Shown in pieces: positions 18,865 to 28,575 of a DNA stretch of 64,000 nucleotides. The stretch is from positions 242,401 through 306,400 of the forward strand of contig JAHHIA010000002.1 of assembly GCA_019359045.1 (NCBI GenBank). The letters are read 5' to 3'. The DNA comes from Scytolyngbya sp. HA4215-MV1. GTDB taxonomy: Bacteria; Cyanobacteriota; Cyanobacteriia; Leptolyngbyales; Leptolyngbyaceae. Position 1 is the first letter of the stretch; each line of letters opens with the position of its first letter. The translations under genes and the position numbers were made by a program. The notes beneath the pieces are model-generated. The model made no database searches. It was given only the letters and a program-made list of their open reading frames with translations, and was not told the DNA's origin.

Positions 18865-19092
18865 TTCAGCAAGAAATGATTCTTGCAGATTGGGTCTTGA
18901 TCCGCCAGATCTTGTTGCGGAACTTATGCAAACTATCGACTGTGAGTGTGGTGTGAGTTGAATTGGCTGTACAAACGAATAGGAGCCAAAAATCAGGCAA
19001 ATTTTAAGTCCGATGCTGATTTTTGGCTCTTTTGATTGTGGGCAGTGCGATCGCATCCTCGCTCTCAGCCATGCACTGAAAGCCTCCGCAAC

Positions 19093-20655
19093 CTAACTTT
19101 TCGTGGAATCGGCGATCGCCGGTGGTGGCTCTAGGGTTTGAATTGTGATCACCTGAGGGGGAGTCGAATCAGGAGGGTAGATGAAATCTAACTCGACCAG
19201 ACGACGATCGCCAGGGGGGAGATTCAACCGAATCAAAGGTTCGCCCATTTGCCCCCGTCGCTGTACGACATGAAAGTAGCGCGTCTGGGGCAAACCAAAG
19301 TCATCTTTATAGCGAAGTCGAATCGTCCCTCGAAAAAAGATCGGGCGATCAGGCGGAATCAAAAAGGCGAGTGCTCCATTGAGATCCTCATCCTTCAACG
19401 GAGTTTGCAGAGAAATAGCAACCGTACGAGGTTCTTTAGCAGCGTTGTAGAGTGGAATCGATAAATCGTAATGCACGCCATAGTTCCCATGCGCCAGGTA
19501 GGCAGTATCGGGGTAGCGTGCCAGCATGGGCGCACTTTGCACCTGTCCCGTGCCCAATGTGCCGTAGGTGACAGTGCTAATGCCGTAGGAAATGGACTGT
19601 CCAGGCTGAGGAATTTTTAGTTGCTTGGCTTTGGGATTATCTGCGATTCGTCCTTGCCAGAGGGTTCCTTGAGAAATCCCTGCAACTCTGCCATAGATGA
19701 TCGAACCTACACTTTTTTCTAAAGAAGTAGGGGCAAGATCGCGAGGTCCAGCCAAGCCTCCATTAACCAGCAAATCTTGCCATTCTTGCAAGGTGGGTAT
19801 GCGATCTGTGCCGCTGGGGGTTTGGCGGGCAAACATTGCCAAACTGGCAAGGTAGACCGGGCCACTACTGTTCAGATGCATCAAGGTGGTTCGCCCGTTG
19901 GATGATGGGGGTAACGGGCGCTGAGGCACCACCTCTGGCATCTCTCGGTTGCCATTCCTCGCAGGTTTGATCCGCCGAGCCAACAAACCATTCTCCGATT
20001 TGCGCTGAGATTGTTCTCCCGATAAACGGTGCGATCGCATTGCCGGATCACGCGCTGGAATCGGCAAGCTCATCAGCATCCGGCTTTCGCCCGGTGGAAT
20101 CAGTAGGCGATCGAGCCAACCGTCCTGCCGTTGTCCCCGCAAAATGTCACCTACCACCCGGCTGCCAGGACCCGAAAAAACTGTGCCCAGAGGATTGGCG
20201 ACATAAGACGGCAAGTCGATAAATGGGGCATCAGGGCGGCTCAGGTAGCTGGCTGCCTGCAAAACATCCAGCGTTACCAGTTCTGTACCTGGATTGTATA
20301 CAATCACTCCAATGTACAGTGGGTGAAAATCATTAGATTGGCGGGTTCTAGAAATGTGATGAGAAAACAGATCAAACCGATGTTGCAGCGGAAAATCCAA
20401 ATGGGCTTCTGGCACTCGCTTACCTGCGGGAGGAAAGGTTGATAGCAAAATCCCCTCAGTCTCAACGACTTCTGGGCTATTACTATTGAAAACCGGAGTT
20501 TTGTCGAGTTGACCAGGCAAAGCACGAATTTCATGCGATTGAATGATCTGTTGAGCAACTGTTGCGTGCTGAGCTGTGAGCTGAGCAGGCAAGAGCGGAG
20601 TCTGAACAAAGGGGAACAAGGGCAACAACGAGAGCATCGGCAGGATTAGCAGCAA
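19093..20655 (-). CDS. DUF3370 family exported protein
   Basis: This 520-residue protein matches the cyanobacterial DUF3370 family of unknown function. The N-terminus is hydrophobic (LPMLSLLPLFPFVQTPLLPAQL) and likely a signal sequence. The body shows the family blocks EIRALPGQLDKTPVFNSN, GVIVYNPGTELVTLDVLQAA, GSRVVGDILRGQR, and near the C-terminus GTIRLRYKDDFGLPQTRY. A Gly/Arg-rich region at about 210-245 is variable. It is probably located in the periplasm or at the outer membrane. It diverges from the MidA-type methyltransferase gene with a 120-base gap. Confidence 0.8.
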   Translation of the reverse strand: MLLILPMLSLLPLFPFVQTPLLPAQLTAQHATVAQQIIQSHEIRALPGQLDKTPVFNSNSPEVVETEGILLSTFPPAGKRVPEAHLDFPLQHRFDLFSHHISRTRQSNDFHPLYIGVIVYNPGTELVTLDVLQAASYLSRPDAPFIDLPSYVANPLGTVFSGPGSRVVGDILRGQRQDGWLDRLLIPPGESRMLMSLPIPARDPAMRSHRLSGEQSQRKSENGLLARRIKPARNGNREMPEVVPQRPLPPSSNGRTTLMHLNSSGPVYLASLAMFARQTPSGTDRIPTLQEWQDLLVNGGLAGPRDLAPTSLEKSVGSIIYGRVAGISQGTLWQGRIADNPKAKQLKIPQPGQSISYGISTVTYGTLGTGQVQSAPMLARYPDTAYLAHGNYGVHYDLSIPLYNAAKEPRTVAISLQTPLKDEDLNGALAFLIPPDRPIFFRGTIRLRYKDDFGLPQTRYFHVVQRRGQMGEPLIRLNLPPGDRRLVELDFIYPPDSTPPQVITIQTLEPPPAIADSTKS

Positions 20656-20776
20656 CAGAGAGCAACAAATCGGTGAAATAATGACGGCTGAAGCATTCCC
20701 CCAGCGATCAGGAAGGAAGAACCTCGAACCAAGCTGGAGGATATACCCACCAGCTAAATTTCAAACTTAGCCTTAT

Positions 20777-22021
20777 ATGACAAATCACCTTGCACAGAAC
20801 GGCAACCGGACGCTACGTGAATTTATTGCTCATCAGATTACGAAAAGTCTGGATCAAAGGATTACTTTTGCAGACTATATGAATCTTGCTCTGTATCAGG
20901 CACAACATGGTTACTATGCCATGAATGGGCGCACGATCGGATCTCAAGGTGACTTTTTCACAGCGCCTCACCTAGGTGCTGACTTTGGTGAGCTTCTTGC
21001 CGAACAATTCGTGGAAATGTGGCAAGTCTTGGGTCACCCCGTACCTTTCACCCTAGTAGAAATGGGGGCGGGACAGGGATTGTTGGCTTCTGACGTGTTG
21101 ACGCATTTACGGCGTACGCATCCAAACTGTTTCGCAGCCCTGAAGTATACCATTGTTGAGAAAGTACCGAGTTTAATTGCTGCCCAGCAACATCAACTCC
21201 AACCCCTGATGCAGAATTGGGACGGGCTGAGCTGGCGCAGTTTTGAGCAAATTCCATCCCACTCGATCGTTGGTTGCTGTTTCTCGAATGAGTTAGTCGA
21301 TGCGCTGCCTGTGCACCTAATCACGATAGAAAATAGCCAGCTTCGAGAAATCTACGTGACAATCCAACCCAACTCTGTTCAACAAAGCTCTGAAGTTGAG
21401 GCAGAAACTGTATTCGCAGAGGTTACAGGACCCCTGTCAACCCCGCGCCTGCGCAAATACTTTCATCTTGTTGAGATAGACTTGCCCTCCGATCGCTATC
21501 CCCAAGGCTACCGGAGTGAAGTGAATCTAGCTGCCCTCGATTGGCTCCAGACCGTAAGCGATCGCCTGCAACGGGGATATCTCCTGACGATCGATTATGG
21601 CTATCCAGCCAGCCGATATTACAACCCTGCCCGTTCACAAGGCACTCTCCAGTGCTACCACCGCCATGCTCATCATTCCGATCCCTACCAATACATCGGT
21701 GAGCAGGATATTACCGCTCATGTCGATTTCACTGCGCTAGAACAATATGGGCAATCGTTAGGACTCGAAAAAATTGGATTTCTCCCACAGGGACTCTTTC
21801 TCATGGCGCTAGGGTTGGGAGACCGAATTGCAGCTCTGAGCCAGCCTGACCGCAATCCAGAACCGCAAGCCATCCAAACGATTCTTCAACGACGAGAAGC
21901 ACTGCACCTACTTGTGAACCCCATGGGGATGGGCAATTTTGGTGTCCTGCTTCAGGGCAAGGGGCTATCCGCAACCGAACAGGCAACCGTGCTCAAAGGC
22001 TTGAAAATACCGTACGCGTGA
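20777..22021 (+). CDS. MidA/NDUFAF7-type class I SAM-dependent methyltransferase
   Basis: The family (formerly DUF185) includes mitochondrial NDUFAF7, which methylates an arginine of a complex I subunit. Visible features are ITFADYMNLALYQAQHGYY at the N-terminus, the GSQGDFFTAPHLGADFGELL segment, the SAM-binding LVEMGAGQGLLASDVL (about residues 94-109), FSNELVDALPVHL, and YLLTIDYGYPASRYY. The 414-residue length is typical. By analogy it could act on the cyanobacterial NDH-1 complex, but no evidence for that is present here. It is convergent with rlpA. Confidence 0.9.
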   Translation: MTNHLAQNGNRTLREFIAHQITKSLDQRITFADYMNLALYQAQHGYYAMNGRTIGSQGDFFTAPHLGADFGELLAEQFVEMWQVLGHPVPFTLVEMGAGQGLLASDVLTHLRRTHPNCFAALKYTIVEKVPSLIAAQQHQLQPLMQNWDGLSWRSFEQIPSHSIVGCCFSNELVDALPVHLITIENSQLREIYVTIQPNSVQQSSEVEAETVFAEVTGPLSTPRLRKYFHLVEIDLPSDRYPQGYRSEVNLAALDWLQTVSDRLQRGYLLTIDYGYPASRYYNPARSQGTLQCYHRHAHHSDPYQYIGEQDITAHVDFTALEQYGQSLGLEKIGFLPQGLFLMALGLGDRIAALSQPDRNPEPQAIQTILQRREALHLLVNPMGMGNFGVLLQGKGLSATEQATVLKGLKIPYA

Positions 22022-22157
22022 AAATTTGACTGAATCAATTTGACTGAATCAAGGATTTGGACTTTCACGCAAGGAGAGCGACTGTAAAAGAACCCATTGC
22101 GCTTCAGCCCCCACATTGAGCGAATTTTTCCACCGGCGCTAATATTCAGAAATGAAG

Positions 22158-22207
22158 AGAATCAAGAACCTGGGTAGCCAAACACTGACCATCGGTTCTT
22201 GATTCTT
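22158..22207. terminator. 13-bp hairpin between convergent genes
   Basis: Bases 22158-22170 pair with 22194-22206 around a 23-base loop. It lies between the methyltransferase stop and the rlpA stop and probably terminates both transcripts. It is followed on the rightward strand by TTTC only. Confidence 0.65.
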
Positions 22208-22226
22208 TCATAGCAGACTCGATGGG

Positions 22227-23480
22227 CTATCTCTCGCCCAACACTTCCAATCGAACGGGTGCGACCCCTGAGCTGATCAGACCCAAGAGGTTGGCGGCAC
22301 CCGCCGAGAGGTCAATCACGCGACCGTGACTGTAAGGACCCCGATCGTTAATTCGAACCACAACCGATTTGCCATTATCCAGATTCGTCACTCGGACACG
22401 AGTGCCAAACGGTAATGTGCGGTGAGCCGCCGTTAAGGCGTACTGGTTGAACATCTCACCGCTAGCGCTTTGAGCACCATGAAACCCTGGACCATACCAG
22501 GATGCCATGCCACTAAACCTCATCTGCATACCGGGGGCAAAAGAAATGCGGATCACTTTGGGGCGGGCAGGCTTACCCGGAACCTCTTGTAAAGGTGCTG
22601 CATTTGCAAGCAGTCTGCGGAGACGATTCGTCACTTGCAAAGCATCTTGCTCAACATCGCGAGTCGTATCTGGCAGGATGGCTTCCCCGCTGACTTCGAC
22701 CAGATCTTTGCCATTCACTTTGATGGTGTAGCGATCGCTCATTCCACCTTTGGCATCTCGCTCAGTCCGCCAGCTTACCGTAATCGTGCTGGCATCGACT
22801 GTTTTTAGGTTCAATTGATTGAGAATCGAAGCAATCTCAGAGGCTCGCCAGACGGGATCATTCTCGTGTTTGGGGGCAAGCTCGGACTCACTGGCTTCCG
22901 AGTTAGAAACAGCCTCGGCAGGCTGGCGATTGAGGGCTTTGACTTGAGCGCTTGACTCATTCGACTCTGGCTGACTGGCTGGATCGATCGTTGGATCTGC
23001 GGCCTCAGATAGGCGATCTCCCAGAAACGTCAACACTGGAATATTGCGGACATACAGCGTCGCAGCCTTACGGCCTGCTTGCTGGTGGGGATAGATCTTG
23101 GCAATGACCTCTACATTGGCTTCCGAGCCACCTGTCGGTTGTTGCTCCCCAACTTTAACAACTTCCTCAACAGAGGGGGGTTCTGAGTTTTTTGCAGTGA
23201 GCGTGGCTGGCTGAGCCTGGGGCTGGGTCGATTGCTCGCCCATCTTCACTGCATCTTCTGACGGAGGCTGGGCTGCTGCTGGAACAGAAGCCGTTAAATC
23301 TGACGTTGTATCGGAAGGAACTGTTTGAGAGTTGCGCTCCTGTTTTTGAATAGAGTTTGCATCGGGAACGGAATCAGTGGTTTGAACTTGACCAGCGTAA
23401 CTGCTAGGAGCAACACCCAAGGTTGTAATCAATAGGGCTGCGGTTAGACCACCGTAAAGTTTTTGATTCATACTATCCAT
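22227..23480 (-). CDS. rlpA: RlpA-family septal ring lytic transglycosylase-like protein
   Basis: The C-terminal double-psi beta-barrel is clear (about the last 100 residues): [46 protein letters not shown] and RVIDLS. RlpA proteins cleave peptidoglycan strands at septa or act in the periplasm. A signal peptide is present ([19 protein letters not shown] ending near SYAG). I begin at the ATG at 23480; the one at 23471 would also do. The long middle region (about residues 30-300) is Ser/Gln/Glu-rich and unassigned, making this member longer than many at 417 residues. Confidence 0.92.
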   Translation of the reverse strand: MDSMNQKLYGGLTAALLITTLGVAPSSYAGQVQTTDSVPDANSIQKQERNSQTVPSDTTSDLTASVPAAAQPPSEDAVKMGEQSTQPQAQPATLTAKNSEPPSVEEVVKVGEQQPTGGSEANVEVIAKIYPHQQAGRKAATLYVRNIPVLTFLGDRLSEAADPTIDPASQPESNESSAQVKALNRQPAEAVSNSEASESELAPKHENDPVWRASEIASILNQLNLKTVDASTITVSWRTERDAKGGMSDRYTIKVNGKDLVEVSGEAILPDTTRDVEQDALQVTNRLRRLLANAAPLQEVPGKPARPKVIRISFAPGMQMRFSGMASWYGPGFHGAQSASGEMFNQYALTAAHRTLPFGTRVRVTNLDNGKSVVVRINDRGPYSHGRVIDLSAGAANLLGLISSGVAPVRLEVLGER

Positions 23481-24022
23481 GTTGAAGAGCACTTGAGATT
23501 GAGTCTGAACCCATCCAAATAGATGAATTTGGGAAGCAGATCCCAATTTGGAAGTCGTACTCGTTCTGTGTACACCTTATAGTTTTTTGAACTGCAACAG
23601 ACTAGCACGAAGTTTTCACCTTGGGGATCAGGGATCTACCGGGGTGCATCACAACTTCATCGCTTTTTTTAAATGTAAAGAAGAGTAAATCGCTTGCAAG
23701 ACAAGGGATTTAGGCAATTCGGATTAGAAGCCACTTTATCAAAACTTTACACAAACTTCATGTTTTTTGTGCGTATTCCTTTATCCAGAGAATCAAAAAT
23801 GTCTTGAAAGCATAACATTTGTGATCCCAGCTCAGGAGTCGGAAGCGGCTGAAGATGTCTGAAGGAATACCTAGCTGGGGATCGATTTTGTGAAATCCAA
23901 TGCATTGGTCAAAATGACGAGTGTTGGCTCAGCTGGCAGGCGTAATATAGTTCTGTCTGAAGGGGGTGGTATCGTCCTTGGACTTGATTGAGACAACTCT
24001 TTAAAACACGATCGGGTAGCGC
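23481..24022. other. 542-base divergent intergenic region
   Basis: This gap lies between rlpA and purM, which diverge. No frame, hairpin or repeat of note was recognised. It presumably holds both promoters. An ORF extension of rlpA to 23546 is possible but lacks signal-peptide logic. Confidence 0.4.
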
Positions 24023-25096
24023 ATGGATTATCGAGAAGCAGGCGTAGATATTGAGGCGGGGCGAACGTTTGTTGAGCAGATTCGCAGTCTAGTGACCAAA
24101 ACCTATCGTCCTGAAGTGCTGGGAGGGTTTGGTGGCTTTAGTGGGATGTTTCAACTCCCTGCTGGCTATCATGAACCGATTTTGGTTTCTGGAACAGATG
24201 GGGTTGGGACAAAACTTAAATTGGCACATGCGCTTAATCGCCATGACACCGTGGGAATTGACCTGGTGGCGATGTGTGTGAACGATGTGCTGACCTCTGG
24301 GGCAGAGCCGCTCTTTTTTCTCGATTATTTGGCAACGGGGCACCTGGAGCCAGACCAACTGACTCAAGTGGTGGCAGGTATCGCTCAGGGGTGTGAGATG
24401 GCGGGGTGTAGCTTGCTGGGGGGAGAAACAGCGGAAATGCCGGGATTCTATCAAGTGGGAGAGTATGACCTGGCAGGGTTCAGTGTGGGAATTGTGGAAA
24501 AGAGCCAGTTGCTAGATGGTTCCCAGGTGCAGATTGGTGATGTGGTGGTAGGGCTGGCAAGCCAGGGGGTCCACAGTAATGGTTTTAGCCTGGTCAGAAA
24601 AATTGTCAGCGATCGTCAGTTCGACTGGGGCGATCGTCCCTGGCAGGCAATCCCTGTGCCCGATTGTCTGGGCGAATATCATCCGGAATGGCTGGCAGAA
24701 CAAACGCTGGGAGAGGTGCTGCTGACCCCCACACAAATTTACGTCAAACCCATTCTGGCGGCTCGTAAGGCAGGGCTTGCCATTCATGGCATGGCACATA
24801 TCACGGGCGGGGGGCTGCCCGAAAATACGCCCCGGTGTCTAGCAGCAGGGCAATCGATTCAGCTTGATCCTGCTCATTGGCAGGTGCCGCCGATCTTTCA
24901 GTGGTTGGCAGCAGCGGGAGAAGTGAGTCCAGCGGCGATGTTTGACACATTCAATATGGGCATTGGCTTTGTGGTGATTGTGCCGACTGAGCAGGTGGAA
25001 GCGGTGATTCGCGGGTTTGGGACGGCAGGGCTGGCAGCAACCGCGATCGGGGAAGTCATCGCAGGGTCGGGAGAAGTTTTAGGGTTGCCCCAGTGA
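24023..25096 (+). CDS. purM: Phosphoribosylformylglycinamidine cyclo-ligase PurM
   Basis: PurM closes the imidazole ring to make aminoimidazole ribonucleotide, directly after the PurL step. Family motifs are [20 protein letters not shown] at the start, [63 protein letters not shown] and [10 protein letters not shown]. The 357-residue length is usual. The aminotransferase gene begins inside its stop codon region (GTGA overlap), so the two are translationally coupled. Confidence 0.98.
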   Translation: MDYREAGVDIEAGRTFVEQIRSLVTKTYRPEVLGGFGGFSGMFQLPAGYHEPILVSGTDGVGTKLKLAHALNRHDTVGIDLVAMCVNDVLTSGAEPLFFLDYLATGHLEPDQLTQVVAGIAQGCEMAGCSLLGGETAEMPGFYQVGEYDLAGFSVGIVEKSQLLDGSQVQIGDVVVGLASQGVHSNGFSLVRKIVSDRQFDWGDRPWQAIPVPDCLGEYHPEWLAEQTLGEVLLTPTQIYVKPILAARKAGLAIHGMAHITGGGLPENTPRCLAAGQSIQLDPAHWQVPPIFQWLAAAGEVSPAAMFDTFNMGIGFVVIVPTEQVEAVIRGFGTAGLAATAIGEVIAGSGEVLGLPQ

Positions 25097-26286
25097 ATCT
25101 CATTCATCGTTTCGATCTCCCTTTGCCTGCTCGAATGCAGGCAGTCCAGTCACCCATTATTCCGGTGATTGGCGAATTGATTCGTTGCAATCCGGGCACG
25201 ATTTCTTTGGGACAGGGGATTGTTTACTACAGTCCCCCGCCTGAAGCGATCGCCCAACTCTCGGAATTTCTAGCAAACCCTGTGAACCACCAATATCAGT
25301 CGGTGCAGGGGATTCCGGCGTTGCAAGCAGCGATCGCGACTAAATTGCGTGACTTCAATCAGATTGAAATGAACTCGCAAAACTGTGTCGTGGTGACGGC
25401 AGGCAGCAATATGGCGTTTATAAATGCCATTCTCGCCATCACGAATCTAGGCGATGAAATCATTTTGCAAACGCCGTACTATTTCAATCACGAAATGGCG
25501 ATCAGGATGGCGGGATGTTGTCCGGTGTTGGTGCCGACGGATGAGCATTATCAAGTGCAGGTGGAAGCGATCGCGCAGGCAATTACGCAAAAGACACGGG
25601 CGATCGTCACGATTTCGCCTAACAACCCAACAGGTGCGGTTTACCCAGAGGCGGCGTTACGGGCAGTGAATGGGTTATGTCGCGATCGGGGGATTTACCA
25701 TATCAGTGATGAAGCGTATGAATACTTCACCTATGATGGGGCGAATCATGTGTCTCCTGCATCCTTTGCATTGAGTCAAGATCATACGATTTCGTTGTAT
25801 AGTCTGTCGAAAGCGTATGGATTTGCTAGTTGGCGCATTGGGTATATGGTGATGCCTGTTCATTTGCTAGAGGCAGTGAAAAAGATACAGGATACAATTT
25901 TGATTTGTCCGCCAGTGGTTTCCCAATATGTAGCAGCGGGGGCATTGCAGGTGGGGCAAGCCTATTGCCAAGAGCATCTCTCCGAAATTGAGGCAGTGCG
26001 ACAGGTGATGTTGCGATCGCTGGAGCCGTTGCAAGGAATCGGCACGATCGCCCCTGCCCAGGGAGCGTTCTATTTTTTCCTCAAGGTACAGACGGATTTG
26101 GCAGCGTTGGAGTTAGCCAGACGGTTGATCCAGGAATATCGGGTAGCGGTGATTCCGGGGACGACGTTTGGCATGGAGGAAGGGTGTTACCTGCGGGTGG
26201 CGTACGGTGCTTTGCAGCAAGCGACAGCGGCTGAAGGGATTGAACGGTTGGTGAGGGGGCTAAGGGCGATCGTGGGTACAGTTTAG
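25093..26286 (+). CDS. Class I/II pyridoxal-phosphate aminotransferase
   Basis: The enzyme transfers amino groups with PLP; its substrate cannot be read from sequence, although aspartate/aromatic-type members look like this. Key features are the start region [17 protein letters not shown], the [11 protein letters not shown] segment, [11 protein letters not shown], the SDEAYEYF stretch, and the PLP-binding Lys in [17 protein letters not shown]. The length of 397 residues is normal. The GTG start overlaps the purM stop by four bases, which strongly supports it and indicates one operon. A link with purine synthesis is not known to me. Confidence 0.92.
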   Translation: MNLIHRFDLPLPARMQAVQSPIIPVIGELIRCNPGTISLGQGIVYYSPPPEAIAQLSEFLANPVNHQYQSVQGIPALQAAIATKLRDFNQIEMNSQNCVVVTAGSNMAFINAILAITNLGDEIILQTPYYFNHEMAIRMAGCCPVLVPTDEHYQVQVEAIAQAITQKTRAIVTISPNNPTGAVYPEAALRAVNGLCRDRGIYHISDEAYEYFTYDGANHVSPASFALSQDHTISLYSLSKAYGFASWRIGYMVMPVHLLEAVKKIQDTILICPPVVSQYVAAGALQVGQAYCQEHLSEIEAVRQVMLRSLEPLQGIGTIAPAQGAFYFFLKVQTDLAALELARRLIQEYRVAVIPGTTFGMEEGCYLRVAYGALQQATAAEGIERLVRGLRAIVGTV

Positions 26287-26451
26287 CGGGGGCGTAGAGA
26301 CGTAGAGCAGAGTAAATGAATTCACTGTGAATTTATGACTACATTTTTGATTGTGCCCCCGAGGGGCCAACTGGACAGTATCAGTAGCTTATGCGCTAAT
26401 GTCAGATTGTTTGTGGTCAGACTAACCTTATCCAGATGCGAACGATCGTAG

Positions 26452-26877
26452 ATGCCCATGAACCTGATCCGGTACCCAATTCTCTCTGTCACCCTCGCTT
26501 TTACGGGTGTAATGGCTGTTTTGGCACAATCTCCTTCCTTACCTCAGCCAGATCGCAATGGTAATTACTTTCGCAATGAAGCACCCCTTAAAGGCACAGC
26601 ACCCGAACTTTTAATGCAGGGTTCATTATGGCAAGTGGTGACATCGCGGTTGAATTGCCGAAGTGATTTTGAAATGAACTCTGCGGTCGTTCGACAATTT
26701 AATCACGGTGAGTTGCTACAAGCAGATGTTGGTCGTGGCGGTTCGGATGAGGTTTTGTTAAACCCAAAAGATAAAAACGGTCATCCCTGGATGCGGGTGA
26801 GAAGTGCACGCGGTAGAGACTATCAATGCTATGTTAGAGCGAACCGCCTCTATATTCAGCCGTATCGGGGAAAGTAA
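26452..26877 (+). CDS. Small secreted protein, possibly SH3-like
   Basis: This is a 141-residue protein with a clear signal peptide (LIRYPILSVTLAFTGVMAVLAQ). The mature part contains LWQVVTSRLNCRSDFEMNS, a pattern like bacterial SH3 domains (…VTSR.LNCRSG…), and two Cys that could form a disulfide. The function is unknown. The downstream methyltransferase begins just 25 bases after its stop. Confidence 0.65.
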   Translation: MPMNLIRYPILSVTLAFTGVMAVLAQSPSLPQPDRNGNYFRNEAPLKGTAPELLMQGSLWQVVTSRLNCRSDFEMNSAVVRQFNHGELLQADVGRGGSDEVLLNPKDKNGHPWMRVRSARGRDYQCYVRANRLYIQPYRGK

Positions 26878-26902
26878 GTCCAAGTCTACGCCACTCGGAA
26901 TC

Positions 26903-27550
26903 ATGATTTTGCGTCCAGACCAACGAGAGAAAATAGACAATACCGACGATACGCTATTCTACAGCTTTCCGCGCTTCGTTACTCATGTCGACGAGGGGTT
27001 CATTCAGCAATTGACCGATCTCTATCGGGAGCGACTGCGTGCGAATACTCGCGTTCTAGACTTGATGAGCAGTTGGGTGTCACATTTGCCCGAAGCGTTG
27101 ACGTTCGCTCATGTGGAAGGGCATGGCATGAATGCAGATGAATTGGCACGGAACTCTCAGTTGAATCATTATTTTGTGCAAGATCTCAACCAAAATCCTA
27201 AATTACCTTTGGACGATCGTACGTTTGATGTCGTCCTCAATACAGTTTCTGTACAATATTTGCAGTATCCCGAAGCTATCTTTACGGAAATCCACCGCAT
27301 TCTCAAGCCGGGTGGCATTGCAATTATCAGTTTCTCTAACCGTATGTTTTTTCAAAAAGCGATCCAGGCTTGGCGCGAAGGGAGCGAAGCCGATCGCGTG
27401 GAATTGGTGAAGGGTTATTTTCGCATGGTGCCGGGATTTGGTGAACCCGAAGTGATTGCTCGCCAGACACAGGTTCCCACCTTTCTACAAATGCTAGGCA
27501 TGGGCGGCGGCGATCCGTTTTATGCAGTGATTGCCGATCGCGTCACCTAA
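26903..27550 (+). CDS. Class I SAM-dependent methyltransferase
   Basis: The 215-residue protein has a methyltransferase fold pattern: VLDLMSSWVSHLPEAL (motif I, lacking the usual GxGxG), PLDDRTFDVVLNTVSVQYL (motif post-II), and EIHRILKPGGIAIISFSNRMF (motif III). I start at ATG 26903 because the longer frame would overlap the secreted-protein gene by 74 bases and its first residues look unlike a protein start. The substrate is unknown. It converges on the desaturase gene with a 31-base gap. Confidence 0.8.
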   Translation: MILRPDQREKIDNTDDTLFYSFPRFVTHVDEGFIQQLTDLYRERLRANTRVLDLMSSWVSHLPEALTFAHVEGHGMNADELARNSQLNHYFVQDLNQNPKLPLDDRTFDVVLNTVSVQYLQYPEAIFTEIHRILKPGGIAIISFSNRMFFQKAIQAWREGSEADRVELVKGYFRMVPGFGEPEVIARQTQVPTFLQMLGMGGGDPFYAVIADRVT

Positions 27551-27581
27551 TGGCGACGCGATGTTTTATCCAGATGAATTT

Positions 27582-28433
27582 CTAAAGATGGATTGTGACT
27601 ATTGGGGGCATCACCACTTTACGGGCTAAACCAACCCGTTTGAGTAACCAGATCACCCACCAGGTGACATCCAGTTCCCACCAACGCCAACCCGCCTTTG
27701 CCACATTGGGATAAGCATGGTGATTATTGTGCCAACCTTCGCCATAGGTGAAAATTGCTGCCCACCAAAGATTGCGCGAATTATCGTCGACTCGAAAAGT
27801 CCGATATCCCCACAGATGAGTAACAGAGTTAATCATCCAGGTAGTATGCCAGAGCAACACGGCTCGGAGAAACACGCCATAGATGACAAACGACCATCCC
27901 CCCAAGGCATAGAGCAATAGTCCTAAAGGAAGTTGCAGCAGCAAAAAGTAGCGGTTGAGCCAGCGGTAGAATGGATCGCGCACGAGATCAGGTGCAAAAC
28001 GCTTGTATTGCTCATAGTCGAAGAATTCCGATCGAGGATAGAAAATCCACAGCATGTGGCTCCACCAGAAGCCTTTGCGAGCAGAGTAGGGATCTTTCTC
28101 TTCGTCTTCCGTAAACGCATGGTGCAGACGATGTCCAGCGATCCAAAAAATAGGTCCCCCTTGTAGGGCGAGAGCACCAATGAAGGCGATCGTATATTCC
28201 AACCACTGCGGTACTTGGAAACTACGATGGCTCAAGAGACGGTGATAGCCCAAACAAATACCAATACTGCCAAACAACCAGTGTAGAAATAGAGTCAGCC
28301 CTAGCGCAGACCAGGAAAAAAGCCAGGGTGCCAACAGTGCTAGCAAGTGCACACTACTAAAAAAAATAACAGCCACCCAATCCAGAGAGAGTTTGCGGTT
28401 GGGTTCTGTGAGTAAGTTATTTGCAGTCATCAA
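27582..28433 (-). CDS. Acyl-lipid fatty acid desaturase (DesC-like)
   Basis: This membrane di-iron desaturase introduces a double bond into acyl chains, probably at the delta-9 position. The three histidine boxes are visible: HRLLSH (64-69), HRLHH (101-105) and HNNHH in the context GEGWHNNHHAYP. The rest matches stearoyl-type desaturases, with four hydrophobic segments. It is 142 bases downstream of the BchE-like gene on the same strand. Because the upstream genes are low-oxygen enzymes, this may be a desaturase adapted to low oxygen; a desaturase gene is known to sit in some ChlR-controlled clusters. The exact regiospecificity is an inference. Confidence 0.93.
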   Translation of the reverse strand: MMTANNLLTEPNRKLSLDWVAVIFFSSVHLLALLAPWLFSWSALGLTLFLHWLFGSIGICLGYHRLLSHRSFQVPQWLEYTIAFIGALALQGGPIFWIAGHRLHHAFTEDEEKDPYSARKGFWWSHMLWIFYPRSEFFDYEQYKRFAPDLVRDPFYRWLNRYFLLLQLPLGLLLYALGGWSFVIYGVFLRAVLLWHTTWMINSVTHLWGYRTFRVDDNSRNLWWAAIFTYGEGWHNNHHAYPNVAKAGWRWWELDVTWWVIWLLKRVGLARKVVMPPIVTIHL

Positions 28434-28575
28434 AAATCCTCAGCCACACAAGAAAAAAAGGAAGGAAGGGGAACGGGAAATCGGCAGACAAAAGGGTTAA
28501 CGGGGAAGGAATCAAGCGTGAAAGTGGAGGGTGGGGAGGACTATCCCAACCACCCTGTCTACCCATGTCTCCATC
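28434..28575. repeat. Purine-rich low-complexity spacer
   Basis: The gap between the radical SAM gene and the desaturase gene is largely G/A-rich on the plus strand (for example GGAAGGAAGGGGAACGGG), with a CCC/TCT-rich right end. Similar low-complexity tracts occur at 7660-7850, 32110-32240, 40222-40261 and 40340-40385. No gene or operator was seen. Confidence 0.5.

Noticed and set aside
18661-19056. Leftward 131-codon frame
   Set aside because: It covers the 59-aa rightward gene, which has a strong ribosome site and a recognised conserved sequence.
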